Below are positions 1 to 8,507 of a stretch of DNA of 64,000 bases, piece after piece. The DNA is from Kitasatospora aureofaciens (GTDB lineage: Bacteria > Actinomycetota > Actinomycetes > Streptomycetales > Streptomycetaceae). Position numbers and translations under genes: made by a program. The stretch lies in NCBI RefSeq assembly GCF_019192735.1, contig NZ_JAHTKP010000012.1:1-64000 (forward strand), given 5' to 3'. How positions within the stretch are numbered: position 1 is the first letter of the stretch; each line of letters opens with the position of its first letter. The notes beneath the pieces are model-generated. The model saw only the letters and a program-made list of their open reading frames with translations, had not been told where the DNA came from and searched no databases.

Positions 1-1
1 G

Positions 2-1012
2 GGCAACATCGGCCCGGCCGCCGCGCTGCCCGTCATGGAGGGCAAGGCGGCCCTCTTCAAGCGCTTCGCCGGCATCGACGCCTGGCCGATCTGCCTGGAC
101 ACCCAGGACACCGACGAGATCGTGGCCATCGTCAGGGCGATCGCCCCCGGCTTCGCCGGCATCAACCTGGAGGACATCTCCGCGCCGCGCTGCTTCGAGA
201 TCGAGGCCCGGCTGCGCGAGGCCCTGGACATCCCGGTCTTCCACGACGACCAGCACGGCACCGCGATCGTGGTGCTGGCCGCCCTCACCAACGCGCTGAA
301 GGTGGTCGGCAAGGAGATCGGCGACATCCGCGTGGTGATGTCGGGCGCCGGCGCCGCCGGTACCGCGATCCTGAAGCTGCTGCTGGCCGCCGGCGTCGAG
401 CACGCCACCGTGGCGGACGTGCGCGGCGTGGTCCACCGGGGCCGGGACGACCTCAACGACAGCCTGCGCTGGATCGCCGAGCACACCAACCGCTCGGGCC
501 GCACCGGCAGCCTCAAGGAGGCCGTGGCGGACGCGGACGTGTTCATCGGCGTCTCGGCCCCGAACGTCCTGGACGGCGACGACCTGGCCACCATGGCCGA
601 CAACGCGATCGTCTTCGCGCTGGCCAACCCGGACCCGGAGGTCGACCCGGCCATCGCCCGGCAGACCGCCGCCGTGGTGGCCACCGGCCGCAGCGACTTC
701 CCGAACCAGATCAACAACGTGCTGGTCTTCCCGGGCGTCTTCCGTGGCCTGCTGGACGCCCAGAGCCGCACGGTCAACACCGAGATGATGATCGCCGCCG
801 CCCGGGCGCTGGCCACCACCGTCGGCGACGACGAGCGGAACGCCAACTACATCATCCCGAGCGTCTTCCACAAGGACGTGGCCAAGACGGTGGCCGCCGC
901 GGTGCGCGAGGCGGCCCTGGCGGGTGCCCAGGAGGCCCCCGTCCCGGCCCGTCCGACCCCGGGCATCGTCGGCACCCTCGACACGGCGTCCTTCCCCACC
1001 GTCAAGCTCTGA
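2..1012 (+). CDS. NAD(P)-dependent malic enzyme (C-terminal part)
   Basis: The frame is open from base 2, so the gene enters from outside the window; 336 C-terminal residues are visible. It begins with GNIGPAAALPVMEGKAALFK, the substrate and metal-binding region of malic enzymes. FHDDQHGTAIVVLAAL follows, then a Rossmann motif (VMSGAGAAGTAI) for NAD(P). The enzyme oxidatively decarboxylates malate to pyruvate and CO2 in the cytoplasm, linking the TCA cycle to pyruvate and reducing power. The last 25 or so residues are Ala/Pro-rich and probably not part of the fold. NAD versus NADP preference cannot be judged from the visible part. The next gene is 509 bp away and independently transcribed. 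Confidence 0.93.
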   Translation, partial: GNIGPAAALPVMEGKAALFKRFAGIDAWPICLDTQDTDEIVAIVRAIAPGFAGINLEDISAPRCFEIEARLREALDIPVFHDDQHGTAIVVLAALTNALKVVGKEIGDIRVVMSGAGAAGTAILKLLLAAGVEHATVADVRGVVHRGRDDLNDSLRWIAEHTNRSGRTGSLKEAVADADVFIGVSAPNVLDGDDLATMADNAIVFALANPDPEVDPAIARQTAAVVATGRSDFPNQINNVLVFPGVFRGLLDAQSRTVNTEMMIAAARALATTVGDDERNANYIIPSVFHKDVAKTVAAAVREAALAGAQEAPVPARPTPGIVGTLDTASFPTVKL

Positions 1013-1521
1013 CGGCGGAGTCCGCGGCCGTGGCGCGGATCGGTCAAATGACCGAATAGCGCCCTTACCCGCCCAAGTTCGCCCCGAACCCTTGCGACAC
1101 AAGGGCGAGGGGCGTGTTTGGGCTTGTCGTGCCTAGGGCGTACGGTAGCCCTGCACGGGGCAGGCGTGTCCGACAAGTACGGAACGTCCCCCTGGTCTTC
1201 CGGCGCGTCGTCCCGACCGCCGCCTGCGCCCGGTCCGCCGGAGCCGACGGAGCGTCACACCTCCAACGGGCGGGCTGTGTTCGGGTGGCGAGGCCGGGGC
1301 CCGATTGGCTTTCTCGGGGCCGGTCGGGGCAGGATTCGTATCCAGGCAGGCGGGCGGGCCTTCGACGGCACCGGCGCGCGGTATCGGGTACGGACCCGGC
1401 CTGCGACCACGCATTGCCTGCATGAGCACAGTGTGCGGACCTGCGGCCCATCCGGGTGCCCCCCGGTGGGAGCACCGATGGGCCCCCGCACACCGCAAGC
1501 GAACAGACCACAGGAGTACAC
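1013..1521. other. 509-bp intergenic region upstream of the HU gene
   Basis: I see no coding potential here beyond short shadow frames. Possible promoter elements for the HU gene are TTGTCG at 1124-1129 with TACGGT (1141-1146) or the overlapping TAGCCC (1146-1151) as the -10. Neither pair has ideal spacing, so the assignment is weak. The distal part holds the leader hairpin listed separately. Confidence 0.4.
1445..1484 (+). promoter_or_regulatory. Leader hairpin upstream of HU gene
   Basis: GGCCCATC (1445-1452) pairs with GATGGGCC (1477-1484). An inner GGTGC/GCACC helix follows after a 2-nt bulge. The hairpin lies 37 bp upstream of the HU start, outside the ribosome-binding site. It could be a leader structure affecting mRNA stability or translation. 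Function is inferred only from the pairing. Confidence 0.35.
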
Positions 1522-1803
1522 ATGAACCGCAGTGAGCTGGTGGCCGCGCTGTCCGAGCGCGCCGAGGTGACCCGCAAGGACGCCGACGCCGTTCTGGCCG
1601 CCTTCGCCGAGATCGTCGGCGAGGTCGTCGCCAAGGGCGACGAGAAGGTCACCATCCCCGGTTTCCTGACCTTCGAGCGCACCCACCGCGCTGCCCGCAC
1701 CGCGCGCAACCCGCAGACCGGCGAGCCGATCCAGATCGCGGCCGGCTACAGCGCCAAGGTGAGCGCCGGCTCCAAGCTGAAGGAAGCCGCCAAGGGCGCC
1801 TGA
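1522..1803 (+). CDS. hupA: HU-family nucleoid protein
   Basis: This is a 93-residue bacterial HU protein that bends and compacts DNA. It has the usual length and architecture: two N-terminal helices (MNRSELVAALSERAEVTRKD), the dimer core VTIPGFLTFE, and the DNA-binding arm RTARNPQTGEPIQIAAGYSA with the intercalating proline region NPQTG. It lacks the Lys-rich tail of the sporulation paralogue HupS, so it corresponds to the vegetative HU (HupA/Hup1 type). ATG 1522 is preferred because CAGGAG sits 5 nt upstream and the product is the family length; an in-frame upstream ATG would add 22 atypical residues. It is followed by a strong bidirectional terminator shared with murA. Confidence 0.95.
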   Translation: MNRSELVAALSERAEVTRKDADAVLAAFAEIVGEVVAKGDEKVTIPGFLTFERTHRAARTARNPQTGEPIQIAAGYSAKVSAGSKLKEAAKGA

Positions 1804-1820
1804 GTCACCCCTTGAACGCC

Positions 1821-1860
1821 CGAGAGGCCGGGCTCCCCGCACGGGGAGCCCGGCCTCTCG
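1821..1860. terminator. Bidirectional terminator between hupA and murA
   Basis: A perfect 18-bp stem (1821-1838 with 1843-1860) closes a 4-nt GCAC loop. It lies between the convergent stops of the HU gene (1803) and murA (1882). There is no U-tract, as is common in high-GC actinobacteria. Confidence 0.85.
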
Positions 1861-1881
1861 CCGTATGACCGGTCAGGCAGG

Positions 1882-3222
1882 TCAGGCGTCGACCAGCTGC
1901 TCGCTGGGCAGCTCGACGTGGGCGCCGAGGTCGCGCAGCTTGTCCATGAAGTTCTCGTAGCCGCGGTTGATCAGGTCGATGCCGTGCACGGTCGAGGTGC
2001 CCTCGGCCGCCAGTGCCGCGATCAGGTACGAGAAGCCGCCGCGCAGGTCCGGGATGACCAGCTCGGAGCCCATCAGCTTGGACGGGCCGGAGACGACCGC
2101 GGAGTGCAGGAAGTTGCGCGCGCCGAAGCGGCACGGGGTGGCGCCCAGGCACTCGCGGTAGAGCTGGATGTGGGCGCCCATCTGGTTGAGGGCGCCGGTG
2201 AAGCCGAGCCGCGACTCGTACACCGTCTCGTGGACGATGGACAGGCCGGTCGCCTGGGTCAGCGCGACCACCAGCGGCTGCTGCCAGTCGGTCTGGAAGC
2301 CCGGGTGCACGTCGGTCTCCAGGGCGATCGCCTTGAGCTCGCCGCCCGGGTGCCAGAAGCGGATGCCCTCGTCGTCCACCTCGAAGGCGCCGCCGACCTT
2401 CCGGAAGGTGTTGAGGAAGGTCATCATCTCCAGCTGGCGGGCGCCGCGGACGTAGATGTCGCCCTTGGTCGCGAGCGCCGCACAGGCCCAGGAGGCGGCC
2501 TCCAGCCGGTCCGACAGGGCGCGGTGGGTGTAGCCGCCCAGCTCGTCCACACCGGTGATCAGGATGGTCCGGTCGGTGCCCAGCGTGATGATCGCGCCCA
2601 TCTTCTGCAGCACGCAGATCAGGTCGACGATCTCCGGCTCGATGGCCGCGTTGCGCAGCTCGGTGACGCCCTCGGCGAGGACGGCGGTGAGCAGCACCTG
2701 CTCGGTCGCGCCGACCGAGGGGTAGGGCAGCTCGATCCTGGTGCCGCGCAGGCGCTGCGGGGCGACCAGGTAGGTGCCCTGCGGGTGCTTCTCGATGGTG
2801 GCGCCGAACTGGCGCAGCACCTCGAAGTGGAAGTCGACCGGGCGGCCGCCGATGTCGCAGCCGCCGAGGCCCGGGATGAAGGCGTGGCCGAGGCGGTGCA
2901 GCAGCGGGCCGCAGAACAGGATCGGGATGCGCGAGGAGCCGGCGTGCGCGTCGATGTCGGCGACGTTGGCGCTCTCCACGTGCGACGGGTCGAGGATCAG
3001 CTCGCCGTCCTCGTCGCCGGTGCGCACGGTCACCCCGTGCAGCTGGAGCAGGCCGCGCACCACCTTGACGTCGCGGATGTCCGGGACGTTGCGCAGTCTG
3101 CTGGGGCCCTGGCCGAGCAGGGCGGCGACCATGGCCTTGGGGACCAGGTTCTTCGCACCGCGGACGCGGATCTCGCCTTCGAGCGGGTTTCCGCCGTGGA
3201 CCAGCAGGACGTCGTCGGTCAT
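1882..3222 (-). CDS. murA: UDP-N-acetylglucosamine 1-carboxyvinyltransferase
   Basis: MurA transfers enolpyruvate from PEP to UDP-GlcNAc, the first committed cytoplasmic step of peptidoglycan synthesis. The 446 residues form the duplicated EPSP-synthase-like fold. RGAKN places the substrate lysine at residue 24. The flexible loop GLGGCDIGGRPVD carries the catalytic cysteine, the fosfomycin target, at residue 122. Cys rather than Asp at this position predicts ordinary fosfomycin sensitivity of the enzyme. The start (ATG at 3222) gives the expected N-terminus MTDDVLLVHGG. The gene is monocistronic and convergent with hupA. Confidence 0.97.
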   Translation of the reverse strand: MTDDVLLVHGGNPLEGEIRVRGAKNLVPKAMVAALLGQGPSRLRNVPDIRDVKVVRGLLQLHGVTVRTGDEDGELILDPSHVESANVADIDAHAGSSRIPILFCGPLLHRLGHAFIPGLGGCDIGGRPVDFHFEVLRQFGATIEKHPQGTYLVAPQRLRGTRIELPYPSVGATEQVLLTAVLAEGVTELRNAAIEPEIVDLICVLQKMGAIITLGTDRTILITGVDELGGYTHRALSDRLEAASWACAALATKGDIYVRGARQLEMMTFLNTFRKVGGAFEVDDEGIRFWHPGGELKAIALETDVHPGFQTDWQQPLVVALTQATGLSIVHETVYESRLGFTGALNQMGAHIQLYRECLGATPCRFGARNFLHSAVVSGPSKLMGSELVIPDLRGGFSYLIAALAAEGTSTVHGIDLINRGYENFMDKLRDLGAHVELPSEQLVDA

Positions 3223-3525
3223 CGTTCTCGCAATCCGGGGTGCCAGAGGAAAAGGGGAAGGGCTCCGGGAGAGAGCCGGTGGTGGACCGGTCGTACGGGC
3301 GCGTTCGGGCCCCCGGCGTCACCGAGTCGGCACCGTGTAAGGGCGTCCACCATCCGTAGATGGTAGTAGGCGTCCCGGCGGTTCCCGTGAGCCTCTCACG
3401 TGATGGTGCTCTCTCGGGCCGGTCGGGCGCCCTTCCGATACGCCCGTACGGGTGCTTCTCCGGCGTGGCGAGGTTTCGTGTGTTGCGGTGTCCGCGCCCG
3501 GCCGTTCTGCGGGATCATGTGTGGC
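3223..3525. other. Divergent intergenic region murA / yqgE
   Basis: About 300 bp separate the divergent murA and yqgE starts. A small inverted repeat ACCATC-CGTA-GATGGT lies at 3349-3364 near the middle and could be an operator or chance. No further gene is evident. Confidence 0.35.
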
Positions 3526-4110
3526 ATGACGGCGGCCCATTCGCACGGAGGCCGGTCCCACACCGGCCGTCTGCTCGTCGCGACGCCCGTGCTCACCGAT
3601 CCGAACTTCGCGCGGGCGGTAGTGCTCCTGCTCGACCACGACGCCGAGGGAGCGCTCGGGGTCGTGCTCAACCGGCCGACGCCGGTCGAGGTGGGCAGCG
3701 TACTGGACGGCTGGGGCCGGCTGGTCGGGCAGCCGGCCGTGGTGTTCCAGGGCGGGCCGGTGGCGCTGGACTCGGCGCTCGGCCTCGCGGTGGCCCCGGG
3801 GGAGCCGGGCGCCGGGGAGCCGCTCGGCTGGCGGCGGGTGCACGGCGCGATCGGCCTGGTGGACCTGGAGGCGCCGCCCGAGGTGCTGGCCGGCGAGCTG
3901 GGCGCGCTGCGGATCTTCGCCGGGTACGCGGGCTGGTCGCCCGGGCAGCTGGAGGTGGAGATCGAGAGCGGCGCCTGGTACCTGGTGGACTGCGAGCCCG
4001 GGGACATCTCCAGCCCCGAACCGGAGCGGCTGTGGCGCTCGGTGCTGCGCCGCCAGCGCGGCCCGCTGGCGCTGCTGGCGACCTACCCGGACGACCCGAC
4101 GCTGAACTGA
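3526..4110 (+). CDS. YqgE/AlgH family protein
   Basis: This 194-residue cytoplasmic protein belongs to the YqgE/AlgH (DUF179) family. The N-terminal signature GRLLVATPVLTDPNFARAVV leads into LLLDHDAEGALGVVLNRPT, then FQGGPV, and later LRIFAGYAGWSPGQLEVEIE. The biochemical function of the family is unknown; AlgH was linked to alginate regulation in Pseudomonas. ATG 3526 is chosen because it precedes the conserved region by only a few residues. ATG 3517 is an equally possible start adding three residues. No operon partner is obvious; the next gene has its own promoter. Confidence 0.9.
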   Translation: MTAAHSHGGRSHTGRLLVATPVLTDPNFARAVVLLLDHDAEGALGVVLNRPTPVEVGSVLDGWGRLVGQPAVVFQGGPVALDSALGLAVAPGEPGAGEPLGWRRVHGAIGLVDLEAPPEVLAGELGALRIFAGYAGWSPGQLEVEIESGAWYLVDCEPGDISSPEPERLWRSVLRRQRGPLALLATYPDDPTLN

Positions 4111-4157
4111 CGGACGGGCCGCCGGTGCGACACTGGCCCGGTTTCCCGGGGCGCCCA

Positions 4158-4163
4158 TAGACT
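4158..4163 (+). promoter_or_regulatory. -10 element of DUF3039 gene (leaderless type)
   Basis: TAGACT fits the TAnnnT -10 pattern and lies 8 nt before ATG 4172. Transcription would therefore begin at or next to the start codon, giving a leaderless mRNA. Confidence 0.5.
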
Positions 4164-4171
4164 TGGCACCT

Positions 4172-4447
4172 ATGAGCACTCTTGAGCCCGAGCGAGGCCT
4201 CGGCACCGGCACCCTGGTCGAGCCCGTCCCGCAGGTGTCCAACGGGGACGGCGACCACGAGCGCTTCGCGCACTACGTCCAGAAGGACAAGATCATGGAG
4301 AGCGCGCTCTCCGGATCGCCCGTGGTGGCGCTGTGCGGCAAGGTGTGGGTGCCCGGGCGCGACCCGAAGAAGTACCCGGTCTGCCCGATGTGCAAGGAGA
4401 TCTACGACGGCATCGGCAAGCCGCAGGGCGGGGACGACAACAAGTAG
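4172..4447 (+). CDS. DUF3039 domain protein, putative zinc-binding
   Basis: This 91-residue protein is a member of the actinobacterial DUF3039 family. The C-terminal half contains ALCGKVWVPGRDPKKYPVCPMCKEIYDG. That gives one Cys followed by a CPMC pair, an arrangement suggesting a small metal-binding knuckle. The N-terminal 40 residues are acidic and probably partly disordered. No enzymatic residues are recognisable and the function is unknown. No ribosome-binding site precedes ATG 4172; the -10 at 4158 suggests a leaderless transcript. Confidence 0.88.
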   Translation: MSTLEPERGLGTGTLVEPVPQVSNGDGDHERFAHYVQKDKIMESALSGSPVVALCGKVWVPGRDPKKYPVCPMCKEIYDGIGKPQGGDDNK

Positions 4448-4498
4448 TCCGCGGCGCTCTGCTGCACCGACTCGTTCTGCACAGGGCTGCGTCTCCGC

Positions 4499-4514
4499 AG
4501 TGGTCTATGCCAAT
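4499..4514 (+). promoter_or_regulatory. DasR-like (dre) operator upstream of GH20 gene
   Basis: AGTGGTCTATGCCAAT matches the DasR box A[C/G]TGGTCTAGACCA[G/C]T at 13 of 16 positions. It ends 27 bp before the hexosaminidase start, in promoter position. DasR is the GntR-family repressor of GlcNAc/chitin genes, released by amino-sugar phosphates. Confidence 0.65.
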
Positions 4515-4541
4515 CGTTCCGGGCGTGGGCAGGATGTCGGA

Positions 4542-6152
4542 ATGGACCTCATTCCCGCACCTTCGAGTGCCGTTCGCCGCCCGGGTGAGGACTTCGTCCT
4601 CGACGACGCCACCACGCTGACCGCCCCGCCCGCGCTGGCCGACGCCGAGCGCTGGCTGCGCGCCTCGCTGTCCGCCGCGACCGGGCTCCCGCTCGGCCCG
4701 GGCGGGCCGGGGGCGGGCATCGAACTGGTCCACGACGACACGCCGGCCGCCGAGGCGTACCGGCTCACGGTGCGCCCCGGCCACGTCGTGGTCGCCGCCG
4801 GCGGCCCGGCCGGCGCGCTGTGGGGCGCGCAGACGCTCCGGCAGCTGCTCGGCCCGGACGCGTTCCGCCGTTCCCCGCTGCGTCGTACCGGCTGGGTGCT
4901 GCCCGGCGCGGACGTCTCGGACGCGCCGCGGTTCGGCTGGCGCGGCGCCCTGCTCGACGTCGCCCGGCACTTCCTGCCCAAGTCGGACGTGCTGCGCTTC
5001 GTCGACCTGTTGGCCGCGCACAAGCTCAACGTGCTCCACCTGCACCTGACCGACGACCAGGGCTGGCGGGTGGAGATCAAGCGCTACCCGGACCTGACCG
5101 CGCGCGGCGCCTGGCGGGAGCGCTCGATGGTCGGCTACCGGGCCGCCGGGCGTCGCGACGACCGCCCGCACGGCGGTTTCTACACCCAGGACGACCTGCG
5201 CGAGATCGTCGCGTACGCGGCCGCGCGCGGGGTCACCGTCGTGCCCGAGATCGACCTGCCCGGCCACACCCAGGCCGCCGTCGCCGCCTACCCCGAGCTC
5301 GGCAACACCGACGTGGTGGACACCGCCGCGCTCGGCGTCTGGACCGACTGGGGCGTGAGCCACAACGTGCTCAACGTCTCCGAGGACACCGTCCGCTTCT
5401 TCGAGGGCGTGCTGGAGGAGGTCCTGGAGCTCTTCCCGTCCGAGTTCATCCACCTCGGCGGCGACGAGTGCCCCAAGGAGCAGTGGAAGGACAGCGCCGC
5501 CGCCCAGGCGCGGATCCGCGAGCTCGGCCTGGCCAACGAGGACGAGCTGCAGAGCTGGGTGATCCGGCACTTCGACACCTGGCTCGCCGAGCGCGGCCGG
5601 CGGCTGATCGGCTGGGACGAGATCCTGGAGGGCGGCCTCGCCCCGGGCGCGGCCGTCTCGTCCTGGCGCGGCTACGGCGGCGGGATCGCCGCCGCGCGGG
5701 CCGGGCACGACGTGGTGATGTGCCCCGAGCAGCACGTCTACCTGGACCACCGGCAGGCGGACGGCCCGGACGAGCCGATCCCGGTCGGGTTCGTCCGGAC
5801 ACTGGAGGACGTGTACCGCTTCGAGCCGGTGCCGGAGCAGCTGGACGAGACCGCCGCCCGGCACGTGATCGGTACCCAGGCCAACCTGTGGAGCGAGTTC
5901 ATGGACAGTGCCCGGGACATCGACTACCGGGCCTTCCCGCGGCTCGCCGCGTTCGCCGAGGTCGCCTGGTCCGAGCTGCCCGCCGAGCCGGCCGAGCGCG
6001 ACTTCGCGGGCTTCGAGCGCCGGCTGGCGGCGCACCTGAAGGTCCTGGACGCGCTCGGCGTCGAGTACCGCCCGGCCGACGGACCGCACCCCTGGCAGCG
6101 CCGGCCCGGTGTGGCCGGGCGCCCGCTCGACGGCCCGCCGCCGGTCCGCTGA
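4542..6152 (+). CDS. Beta-N-acetylhexosaminidase, GH20
   Basis: The 536 residues form a GH20 exo-hexosaminidase that releases terminal GlcNAc from chito-oligosaccharides. A GH20b domain covers about residues 1-130. The TIM barrel begins at RFGWRGALLDVARHFLP and contains HLHLTDDQGWRVEIKRYP. HLGGDECPKEQW supplies the catalytic Asp308-Glu309 pair of the substrate-assisted mechanism. No signal peptide is visible, so it is probably cytoplasmic and acts on imported chitobiose-type sugars. ATG 4542 is chosen because the frame further upstream overlaps the DUF3039 gene and looks non-coding. The DasR-like site at 4499 ties it to the nag and chitinase genes in this window. Confidence 0.95.
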   Translation: MDLIPAPSSAVRRPGEDFVLDDATTLTAPPALADAERWLRASLSAATGLPLGPGGPGAGIELVHDDTPAAEAYRLTVRPGHVVVAAGGPAGALWGAQTLRQLLGPDAFRRSPLRRTGWVLPGADVSDAPRFGWRGALLDVARHFLPKSDVLRFVDLLAAHKLNVLHLHLTDDQGWRVEIKRYPDLTARGAWRERSMVGYRAAGRRDDRPHGGFYTQDDLREIVAYAAARGVTVVPEIDLPGHTQAAVAAYPELGNTDVVDTAALGVWTDWGVSHNVLNVSEDTVRFFEGVLEEVLELFPSEFIHLGGDECPKEQWKDSAAAQARIRELGLANEDELQSWVIRHFDTWLAERGRRLIGWDEILEGGLAPGAAVSSWRGYGGGIAAARAGHDVVMCPEQHVYLDHRQADGPDEPIPVGFVRTLEDVYRFEPVPEQLDETAARHVIGTQANLWSEFMDSARDIDYRAFPRLAAFAEVAWSELPAEPAERDFAGFERRLAAHLKVLDALGVEYRPADGPHPWQRRPGVAGRPLDGPPPVR

Positions 6153-6435
6153 GTCGCAGGGGGCGCACGGGAACTTCTGAGTGGTCATCCGACGTCAAGA
6201 AAAGATGAACATCTGCCCCGGCTCCTCCCGGGTGGGGGCAGATACCGCCCGGTATCCGTCCCAATCGGGCAGTCCCGTTCACCGGGCCCGAAATGATCAT
6301 CGAGCATTGTGTGCCAGAGTTGCCCAACCCGGCCCGATCGCCCGTACCCTACGGGCCAGGCCGGGCTGCCGACGCGGACACCACGGCCGCGGGCGGCAGG
6401 CGATCGATGAGCAAGTGGAGCACGGTGGGACCCAG

Positions 6436-7317
6436 GTGAACCGGACGATCATGCTGCCGGCCTCGCTCGACGAGGCCGTCGACGCGCTGGCCGCCGCCCC
6501 TGCCGCGGTACCCGTGGCCGGCGCCACCGACCTGATGGAGGCCGTCAACGCCGGACGGCTGCGCCCCGCCGCCCTGATCGGCCTCGGCCGGATCACCGAA
6601 CTGCGCGGCTGGCGCTACGAGGACGGCGGCACCGCCGTCCTCGGCGCCGGGCTCACCCACGCCCGGATGGACCGCCCCGACTTCGCCGCGCTGATCCCGG
6701 CTCTCGCCGACGCCGCCCGCACCGCCGGCCCCCCGCAGGTCCGCAACGTCGGCACCCTCGGCGGAAACATCGTCACCGCCGCCCCGGCCGGCGACACCCT
6801 CCCGGTGCTCGCCGCCCTGGAGGCCACCGTCACCCTCGCCCGGGCCGGCGCCACCCGCGAGGTACCGGTCAGTCACCTGCTCACCGGCCTCGACCCGGTG
6901 CGCCCCGGCGAACTGCTCACCTGGGTGCGGGTCCCGCTGCTGCACGCGCCGCAGGTCTTCCTCAAGGCCACCGGACGCAGCGGCCCGGCCCGCGCCACCG
7001 CCTCCGTCGCCCTCGTCCTCGACCCCGCCCGGCGGGCCGTGCGCTGCGCCGTCGGCGCCGTCGCGCCGGTGCCGCTGCGTCCGCTGGAGGCCGAGGCCTG
7101 GGTGGCCGGCTGCATCGACTGGGACGGCAGCCGGGAGATCGACCCCGCTGCGACCGCCGCCTTCGGCGAGTACGTGGCCGCCGCCTGCGTCCCCGACGGC
7201 TACGGCGCCGAGGGCGCCTGGGAGGCCGTGACCGAGGGGCCGAGCGCGGCCTCCGTTCGGCTACGGCGTACCGTGTCGGTGCTGGCCCGACGGGCACTGG
7301 GAAGGGCGCTGAAGTGA
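6436..7317 (+). CDS. Molybdenum hydroxylase FAD-binding subunit (XDH/CoxM type)
   Basis: This is the medium subunit of a xanthine dehydrogenase/CO dehydrogenase-type complex, about 293 residues. It passes electrons from the Fe-S subunit to FAD. VPVAGATDLMEAVN matches FAD site I (usually AGGTDL), and PPQVRNVGTLGGNIVTAAPAGDTLP matches the TLGGNI flavin site. The C-terminal CO_deh_flav_C part includes LKATGRSGPARATASVALV. GTG 6436 (VNRTIMLPASLDEAV) begins just before the conserved region; GTG 6415 is an alternative. It is the first gene of a coupled three-gene operon and overlaps the next gene by GTGA. The exact substrate is not determined. Confidence 0.92.
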   Translation: MNRTIMLPASLDEAVDALAAAPAAVPVAGATDLMEAVNAGRLRPAALIGLGRITELRGWRYEDGGTAVLGAGLTHARMDRPDFAALIPALADAARTAGPPQVRNVGTLGGNIVTAAPAGDTLPVLAALEATVTLARAGATREVPVSHLLTGLDPVRPGELLTWVRVPLLHAPQVFLKATGRSGPARATASVALVLDPARRAVRCAVGAVAPVPLRPLEAEAWVAGCIDWDGSREIDPAATAAFGEYVAAACVPDGYGAEGAWEAVTEGPSAASVRLRRTVSVLARRALGRALK

Positions 7318-8507
7318 GCACAGACCCCATCGAGACCCTCGACGCCGACCCGCTCGGCCTCGCCCCGCAGGTCAGCCGCGAGCTGCGCCCCTGCGCCTCC
7401 TACACCCTGCGGGTCAACGGGTTCGAACGGCCCGTCACCGACGCCTGGATCGGCGAGAGCCTGCTCTACGTGCTGCGCGAGCGGCTCGGCCTGGCCGGCG
7501 CCAAGGACGGTTGCGAGCAGGGCGAGTGCGGGGCCTGCTCGGTGCAGGTGGACGGCCAACTGGTGGCCGGCTGCCTGGTGCCCGCCGCGCTGGCCGCGGA
7601 CAGCGAGATCAACACCGTCGAGGGCCTGTCGGCGGCCGGCGGCGCGAGCGACGTGCAGCAGGCACTGGCCGAGTCCGGCGCGGTGCAGTGCGGCTACTGC
7701 ACGCCCGGCATGGCGATGGCCGTGCACGACCTGCTCCAGCGCAACCACCGGCCCACCGAGGTCGAGGCCCGGCAGGCGCTCTGCGGCAACCTCTGCCGCT
7801 GCACCGGCTACCGCGGGGTGCTGGCCGCCGTCCAGAGCATCGCTGACGCGCGCGCGCTGGAGGCCGAGGAGGCGGAGGAGGCCGCCCTCGCCGAGGAGAC
7901 CGCCGCGGCGGCTGCCGAGCAGCCCGTCGAGCAGCCCGGTGCGGCGCCGGCCGAGCCGCCGGTCGAGGAGCCCGTTGCCGAGCCGCCGGTCTACACCGAC
8001 GCCTGGATCGAGCACGTTCCCCAGCCGCCCGCCGAGGAGATCCCGGCCACCGTCGGCACCGGCCACGGCCTGCCCTACGGCGCCGACGGCCAGGGCGGCT
8101 ACGACACCGGGGTGTACGACACCGCCGTCATCCCGCCGGTCCAGGGCATCCCCGCCCAGGCGGCCGAGGACCAGGTCTACTTCCCGCAGCAGGGCTACCC
8201 CGAGCAGCCGTACCAGGCAACCCCCGCACACGGCACCTACCTGCCGCCCGGCGCCGGCTACCCGGACGGCTACCCGCAGCAGCCCGGCTACGACGGCGGC
8301 TACGACGCCCCGGTCTACGAGCCCACCCCCGCCCACGGCACGCCGGTCCACGGCGCCGCCTTCGACGGCACCCCCGCGCACGGCACGCCGTACGTCCCCA
8401 CGCCCCCGCACGGCGTCCCGGCCGAGGGCAGCGCCCCGGCCGGTGTCCCGTACGGCGCCACCCCCGCCCACGGCATCCGGCTCCCCGAGGACGACCACGC
8501 ATCATGA
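7314..8507 (+). CDS. Molybdenum hydroxylase 2Fe-2S subunit with long disordered tail
   Basis: Residues 25-175 are a standard small subunit. The plant-type ferredoxin domain has CEQGECGACSVQVDGQLVAGC, and the helical [2Fe-2S] domain has CGYCTPGM and CGNLCRCTGYRG. It relays electrons from the molybdenum centre to FAD. The family is usually about 160-180 residues, whereas this protein has 397. The extra 220 residues begin with an Ala/Glu/Pro-rich segment. A Tyr/Gly/Pro-rich region follows with repeated TPAHG motifs (five near-copies), likely disordered. The tail runs in frame to the ATGA overlap with the next gene, so it is not an assembly read-through. Its role is unknown. Confidence 0.9.
   Translation: MSTDPIETLDADPLGLAPQVSRELRPCASYTLRVNGFERPVTDAWIGESLLYVLRERLGLAGAKDGCEQGECGACSVQVDGQLVAGCLVPAALAADSEINTVEGLSAAGGASDVQQALAESGAVQCGYCTPGMAMAVHDLLQRNHRPTEVEARQALCGNLCRCTGYRGVLAAVQSIADARALEAEEAEEAALAEETAAAAAEQPVEQPGAAPAEPPVEEPVAEPPVYTDAWIEHVPQPPAEEIPATVGTGHGLPYGADGQGGYDTGVYDTAVIPPVQGIPAQAAEDQVYFPQQGYPEQPYQATPAHGTYLPPGAGYPDGYPQQPGYDGGYDAPVYEPTPAHGTPVHGAAFDGTPAHGTPYVPTPPHGVPAEGSAPAGVPYGATPAHGIRLPEDDHAS

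Noticed and set aside
1918..3366. Plus-strand frame of 482 residues over murA
   Set aside because: Antisense shadow of murA with biased composition; murA motifs are unambiguous.
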